The notes under the pieces are model-generated. The model was not told the origin of the DNA. It searched no databases and saw nothing but the letters and a program-made list of their open reading frames with translations. This document shows, piece by piece, positions 59,225 to 64,000 of a DNA stretch of 64,000 nt (the first letter of the stretch is position 1; each line of letters begins with the position of its first letter). Origin of the DNA: Pyrus communis (taxonomy: Eukaryota; Streptophyta; Magnoliopsida; Rosales; Rosaceae); the NCBI RefSeq assembly GCF_963583255.1, contig NC_084816.1, positions 10,679,600 to 10,743,599 on the forward strand, read 5' to 3'. Made by a program: the position numbers and the translations under genes.

Positions 59225-59481
59225 TTTTTTTTTTTCAATGATTAGCTTTATTTTTTGTTAAATAAAGAGTAATATTAATCGGGCAAAGCCCAAAGAGAAC
59301 ATGGAACAAGTAGAGAGAAACTCTCAAAGCACCAACAAACAAAGGGGAAACAGCCCTAAAGCAAGGCTTAACCAACACAGGGAAAGACGACAAGAAAGCC
59401 TAGAGCTTAAGGAGCAACAACATTCCAATTATGGAGGACCGTCATGTTAATGGTTGAGGGCTTAACATGCAAAGTACACAG

Positions 59482-59907
59482 TCAACACCAGATCATATTA
59501 GTGATCAACTGAAGAAGAGCAGTAGGGGTTTTCCTACAATTGTAGAACATTCGGTTATTCCGTTCACACCATATGCAATAGAATGTGACTGCAAGATAGA
59601 GATTTTTAACCACCATGGGAAGGGATTTCCCCCGCCAATGGGCTGCCACATAGTCCACAAAAGAAGGCCATGGAGGATGAAGCCAAGGAACACCACACAT
59701 CATCAACACATGCTGCCATAGACCTTTAGTAAAGGGACAATCAAAGAAGAGGTGGGAATGAGATTCCAAGTCAGAGTCGCAAAGCACATAGTTGAGATTG
59801 GCACAAGAGGAAAACTGACCAATGCCATCAAGCATAATTAGCTTGTTCTTGGCGGCTAACCACAACACAAAACTCACACGCGGAATAGAAGCATTATGCC
59901 ACACCAA
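59482..59907 (-). pseudogene. LINE ORF2: zinc-binding reverse-transcriptase C-terminal domain
   Basis: A 141-residue open stretch containing PRVSFVLWLAAKNKLIMLD, then C-x(6)-C and H-x(3)-F-x-x-C (SHSHLFFDC), then GLWQHV. This is the zf-RVT pattern at the end of plant LINE ORF2 and related plant sequences. It is open here but disconnected from the upstream reverse transcriptase by stops. Confidence 0.9.
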
Positions 59908-60544
59908 ATGATACCAAAGGAATTTTTAAAGCCATAGAACGAATGCAATTCTACATAGAAGCCGAAGAGAAAATACCATTGTTGCTAGGGAACCAAAATG
60001 AGGAATCCAAACTTTGAGAGGAAGACACAATACTATGGGAATCTGATTGAATGGAATGGAAAGCCGGGTTAGTAGTACAACACCACTCAGAGGCCATAAT
60101 CACAGAAGAAAGTTTAGTATTTAAGTGGAGACCAAAAGCCAACACTACCTCATTACCCCAAACTTCTAAGAGAGGCCATGAGGATGTCAATTATCATACC
60201 ACAAAAAAGTTGAAGACCCACCCCGACTATGACATGAATAAAAGGCTTAAGTAGCTCACGAAACTTTAAAAGTTTTCTCAAATTCCAGGAGCAAATAGAA
60301 GGCACAATTAGGCTCCAAAAACTCATATCCTCAAGAAAATAGGCTTTACCCCACTTAAACCAAGCCCATTTAGACCACAAATTCCCATATGTTTCCCAGT
60401 TCCCAACACAAACTAAAATTCAAATATGGCGGGCCATAAGAGATGAATTCCAAGAGTGGAAATTTTTAATCCCCAAACCCTCTTCATCTTTAGGGCATCA
60501 GATCTCCTTCCAAGAAACTTTAGCAAAATAAGAACTTGACACCT

Positions 60545-61700
60545 TACCAAACCAAAGAAACTTGTGAAACTTTTCCTTGATGTCTTTTTTTATTTTTTTT
60601 TGATAGGAAAATGTGAGAAGCCCGATAGACTTGGAGGTTACATAAAATTGAGATCACCAGTTGTAAACGCCCATCAAAGGATAAAGTTCTATGCTCCCAA
60701 CTTCGAATACGATTATCGACTTTCTCAAGTAAAGGCACACAATCTGCATAATTCAATTTCTAAGTGATCTAAGGAACTCCAAGATAGTTGAAAGGAAGAG
60801 ACCCCTCTTGAAACCCAAAGCACTCTACAATTCTGATTTTGACCCAGCAAAGAAAAGGTTACTCTTAGAGGCATTAGGAAAAAAAGCCATAAAGGATAGA
60901 AAAATAATCCAAAGCCTCTTTGAAAACCTTGGCAGATAAAGAGCCACCATGGCAAAAAAGAAGCAAATCATCAGTAAAGGCCATATGACTGAGCCTAACC
61001 TTGTCACATCTCCAATGAAAATGAAAACAAGGGGAAGCAGTGACTCTAGCATGCATAGTTAAGGAAAAAATCTCCATGGCAAGAATGAAAAGGTAAGGAG
61101 AAAGAGGATCTCCTTGCCTAAGACCACGCTTCATGGGAAAAAAGCTAACCAACTCACCGTTAACAGCCATAGAGAATAAAGGGCTAGATATAAACCGAAT
61201 CCATTGAACAAACCTCAGATGAAAATTAAAAGCTGAAAGCACTCTCAGTAGAAAATTCCAATCCGAAATGTCATAGGCTTTACGTATATCCACCTTCATC
61301 GCACACCTAGGAGTACCATTGTTAGATGATAACCTTGAAAAAGCTCTTGTACAAGCAAAATATTATCCCCAATACGCCGCCCTCCAACAAATGTAGACTG
61401 AGCATCACTAATAATGTCAGGAAGAACAACTTTGATTCTATTAGCCATAATTTTGGAGTTGATTTTATAAAGGGTGTTGCAGCAAGAAATAGGCCAAAAA
61501 TCCCCCATAGAAGAAGGATTAGAAATTTTAGGCACAAGGGTAATTATAATGGTGTTTAGCTCATGAAGTAACCAGGTGGAATTAAAAATTCCTGAATAGC
61601 CAAAATAATTTGATCACCAATTATGGGCCAAGCTTTTTGAAAGAAAATAGCTTTGAAACCATCTGGGCTTGGAGCCTTATTTGCCTTCAAACTGAATCAA
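60545..61700 (-). pseudogene. LINE ORF2: reverse transcriptase, broken
   Basis: Blocks on the minus strand: GDFWPISCCNTLYKINSKIMANRI and DAQSTFVGGRRIGDNILL (61535-61330), then after a frame change KVDIRKAYDISDW, MKRGLRQGDPLSPYLF and AFTDDLLLF (61299-60950), where the usual A-D-D reads T-D-D, keeping both Asp. The thumb region (about 60756-60600) has WEHRTLSFDGRLQLV. At least two frame changes. Confidence 0.9.
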
Positions 61701-62329
61701 ACTTTGTAGATTTCACCACCAGAAACCTCCCTTACCATTGTAGTAGCCACTTCAGTAGAAATAAGATTGGTGACAAGGTCAACAAGATTGACTTCAGAGG
61801 AAGGATAAGCAAAATCATTGCCAAGAAGGCTTTCAAAGAACCCCACAGCTTCATGTTTTATCTCATTTTCTATAGATGTAACAAACCCATCCCTTTTGCA
61901 AATAGAGGCAATACGGCTCCGGTTAGCACGCTTCTTAATAGAGGCAATAAGGAGTGTTCCTATCTCCACAAGCCATCCAATGAACATGAGATTTTTGCTT
62001 GACAAAGTCTCCTCCCTAATAAGGCAGTCAGCGTAGTTCTTCAATAAGCTTTGCTCTAGATCTACCAATGACAAGTTGGTAGGGCTAGAAGCTAAATTTG
62101 CTTGGCAATCATCATGGGTAGCCTTAGCATTCTTAACCGCATGGGAAGCATGATGGGAAGGGTCACAATTGAGCCTTTTCAACTTAACCTTAACAAGATT
62201 AAGCTTTTTAGCAACCTAGAATTGATGACAACCTTGTATAGGAGTGTTAAGTGCATGGGCAACAATATGTAGAAAATTCTCATGGTCAGCATAGAAATTG
62301 AAAAATTTGAAAGGAGACTTCCTATAAGT

Positions 62330-63047
62330 TTAGGAGATACCCACAGAGACCACCCTAGGGCAGTGATCAGAGGCACCAGGAGGAAGAAACATGGCAGAGC
62401 TGTCGGAGTATAAAGATAACTAAGCACTGTTTTACAAGGACATGATCCAATTTGCGGTGGATAACCATGCCATTAAACTGCCTATTGCACCAAGTAAGGA
62501 ACTGACTAGAGTATCTCAAATCGTCAAGGCCAACATCAAGTAAACATTCGCCGAATGCAATGATAGCGTTAGACCTAATATTTAAGCCCCCATCAATTTC
62601 ACCAGTGAACCGAACAACATTAAAGTAACCAAGAAGAATCCAAGGACTATCACCAATGGAGTGCCTAAAGGAGCAAAGGTTTGCCCAAAGAGACCTACAA
62701 GAGTGTTGTCATTTGAGCGTAAACAAAAGAGGCAAAGAAACTATGACCGGTATCAATAACTTGAATCTGACAATGAATAACTTGATCTATCTGATCAAGA
62801 GAGAAACTTGAAGTACAATAGGATTCCAACCCACCCATAACCAGCCATTAACATGACAATTGTACTTGTTGAGGACCTACCAATTACAAAAGATAGACAA
62901 AGTAGCAGCATCAAAATTATTCACACGGACTCTAGTCTCAATGAGGTCAACCAGACAAAGTTTATCTGTATCGATGAACTTACGAATCTCTAGTTGCTTA
63001 GGGAGCCCGTTAAGCCCCCTAACATTCCAACAAGCTATATTAATCAT
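62330..63047 (-). pseudogene. LINE ORF2: apurinic-like endonuclease, broken
   Basis: It starts at the ATG at 63047 with MINIACWNVRGLNG, the standard start of plant LINE endonucleases, then IETRV with the expected Glu. The C-terminal ASDHCPRVV motif is readable near 62380-62345. Stops and frame changes lie in between. The linker to reverse transcriptase (62180-61700) is open for 161 residues. Confidence 0.9.
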
Positions 63048-63059
63048 TTCAATTTGACA

Positions 63060-64000
63060 GAGACGAGGCATGGGGACTAATACCCTTACCAACAACTTAA
63101 TAGTTGCACCTTTGTTCTTGTTGTTCTTTTTCTTTTTCTTCTTTTGGCGAAACCCCTTGGAAGAGAAAGCATTAACATTCCTACCCAAGATACGATTTAG
63201 CCATCTCGACATATCAGGGGAAGTAGTTGCCTGAATTTCAGAGTTAGAGGTAATATCAACACCTTCAAGAGCCTCAAAAGGGTTTGACACCGCCATATCA
63301 TCCTCGGAAGGGAGAAAAGTAGCCTTGGGACTAAGTGTTTGTGGTTGATTAACAGAGGTAATGGTAGGCAATAAAGCCAACTCCTTGTTATGCCCTTTGT
63401 TTTTAGGAGTTTTAAAAGTATTAGAGCAATAAAAAAACAGAGGAGGTTCTCTGGGCAAAAGTGGAGAAATTTCTGAGGTGGGTTTGGTGGATGTTTCAGT
63501 TGTGGCTGGTTTAGGTATGTGGGGATAAGCGGATTCATAATGGCCAAAAGGGAATTGGAATTATCCTGTTGCAAAAGAGGATAGCTCTACACCTATTGCA
63601 ATAGATGGGAATCGGTGGGCAACTTAGTCGAAATAAGGGGACCCGTATTTGGGGAGGGGTGCAAATTCAAACCAGAACTAAAACAAATATCTTGTAGGTG
63701 GCCCATATTGGGAGAGACCATTCCATCAGAACACGGCAGACCATCGTTACCCACCAAGCCCAGACCTTGAGTTTGAGGAATAGATGGGCAATCCGGTGCA
63801 GCTTGTTGATGAAGAAAGATCTCATTCACAATATGCCCATTCACAAGTCCAGAGCTATATTAAAGATTACCCAAATGGGAACTAGAATTTCTCAAAGCAA
63901 GCAAAATGGTGGAGGAAGTGGGTGCTAGTGGAGCCGATGAAGGAATGGGAGGTGGTGCAGATTGTTTAGTATAAGGAAGATGATTGGGGTGATTAGGAAC
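63060..64000 (-). pseudogene. LINE ORF1-like region, partial
   Basis: Upstream of the endonuclease the minus strand is open for about 135 residues (63458 down), with a Lys/Asn-rich stretch (QKKKKKKNNKNKG) in frame with the endonuclease, as in plant LINEs where a basic linker precedes it. Further upstream, frames 63574-63197 and 63844-63593 are Pro/Leu-rich and uncertain. The conserved RNA-binding part of ORF1 would lie beyond the window. Confidence 0.55.

Larger units (their letters stand above)
59225..64000 (-). mobile_element. L1-type LINE retrotransposon, 3' part; 5' end outside the window
   Basis: On the minus strand the order is an ORF1-like region, endonuclease, reverse transcriptase and a zinc-binding C-terminal domain, ending in an A tail (T run at 59225-59235 on the plus strand). 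Frames are broken throughout. The 3' untranslated part is about 59236-59480. Confidence 0.9.

Overview
This is plant nuclear DNA. The best evidence is a split 2-oxoglutarate/Fe(II) dioxygenase gene with a GT-AG intron, set among plant-type transposons (CACTA, Mutator-like, hAT, Ty1-copia, long solo LTRs, L1-type LINE, tRNA-derived SINEs). The repeat mix recalls a woody rosid such as Rosaceae, but that is an impression from memory and not a proof. No bacterial, organellar or rRNA region was recognised.

The only host gene that looks intact is the dioxygenase at 16655-18000 (+): two exons, 353 residues, with HxD...H and RxS motifs. Around it lie relics of the same locus. A near-identical copy at 38546-41371 is broken by a 1.46-kb LTR insertion in exon 1 and by a stop codon in exon 2. 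Two 3'-end fragments lie at 4558-5280 and 24933-25340. An inverted promoter-only remnant lies at about 52680-52880. Flanking sequence is shared between blocks at about 4.5-5.5, 13.5-18.2, 24-29.4, 34.6-42.7 and 50.7-52.6 kb, and in inverted form at 52.7-56.7 kb. The window is therefore a decayed multi-copy array of one dioxygenase gene.

Layout. 1-4530: right part of a CACTA element with an apparently intact three-exon transposase (91-3590, -). 5825-9245, 18279-20991 and 21044-23206: three related hAT elements with 8-bp target duplications; the first two carry 7 and 4 copies of a tandem unit of about 347 bp, and the third keeps a transposase relic. 9891-11670: one LTR of a gypsy-like element. 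25368-27444: LTR element with a second solo LTR nested inside. About 29431-34560: Mutator-like element with transposase pieces, arrays of a short repeated motif and a nested hAT. 42690-50731: Ty1-copia element with both LTRs, a degenerate polyprotein and a 2.9-kb LTR-like insert. 51330-51500: fragment of a cytosolic ribosomal protein L8 (uL2) pseudogene. 59225-64000: 3' part of an L1-type LINE (-).

The layers can be ordered. Paired copies of the flanking blocks supply empty sites that confirm many insertion boundaries. The CACTA and a Tourist-like MITE hit an already truncated dioxygenase fragment, and nested LTRs postdate their hosts. I found no convincing new multi-gene system. The most unusual signals are tandem duplications that span transposon-end junctions, the repeated motif shared by both sides of the Mutator-like element, and the possibly still intact CACTA transposase.
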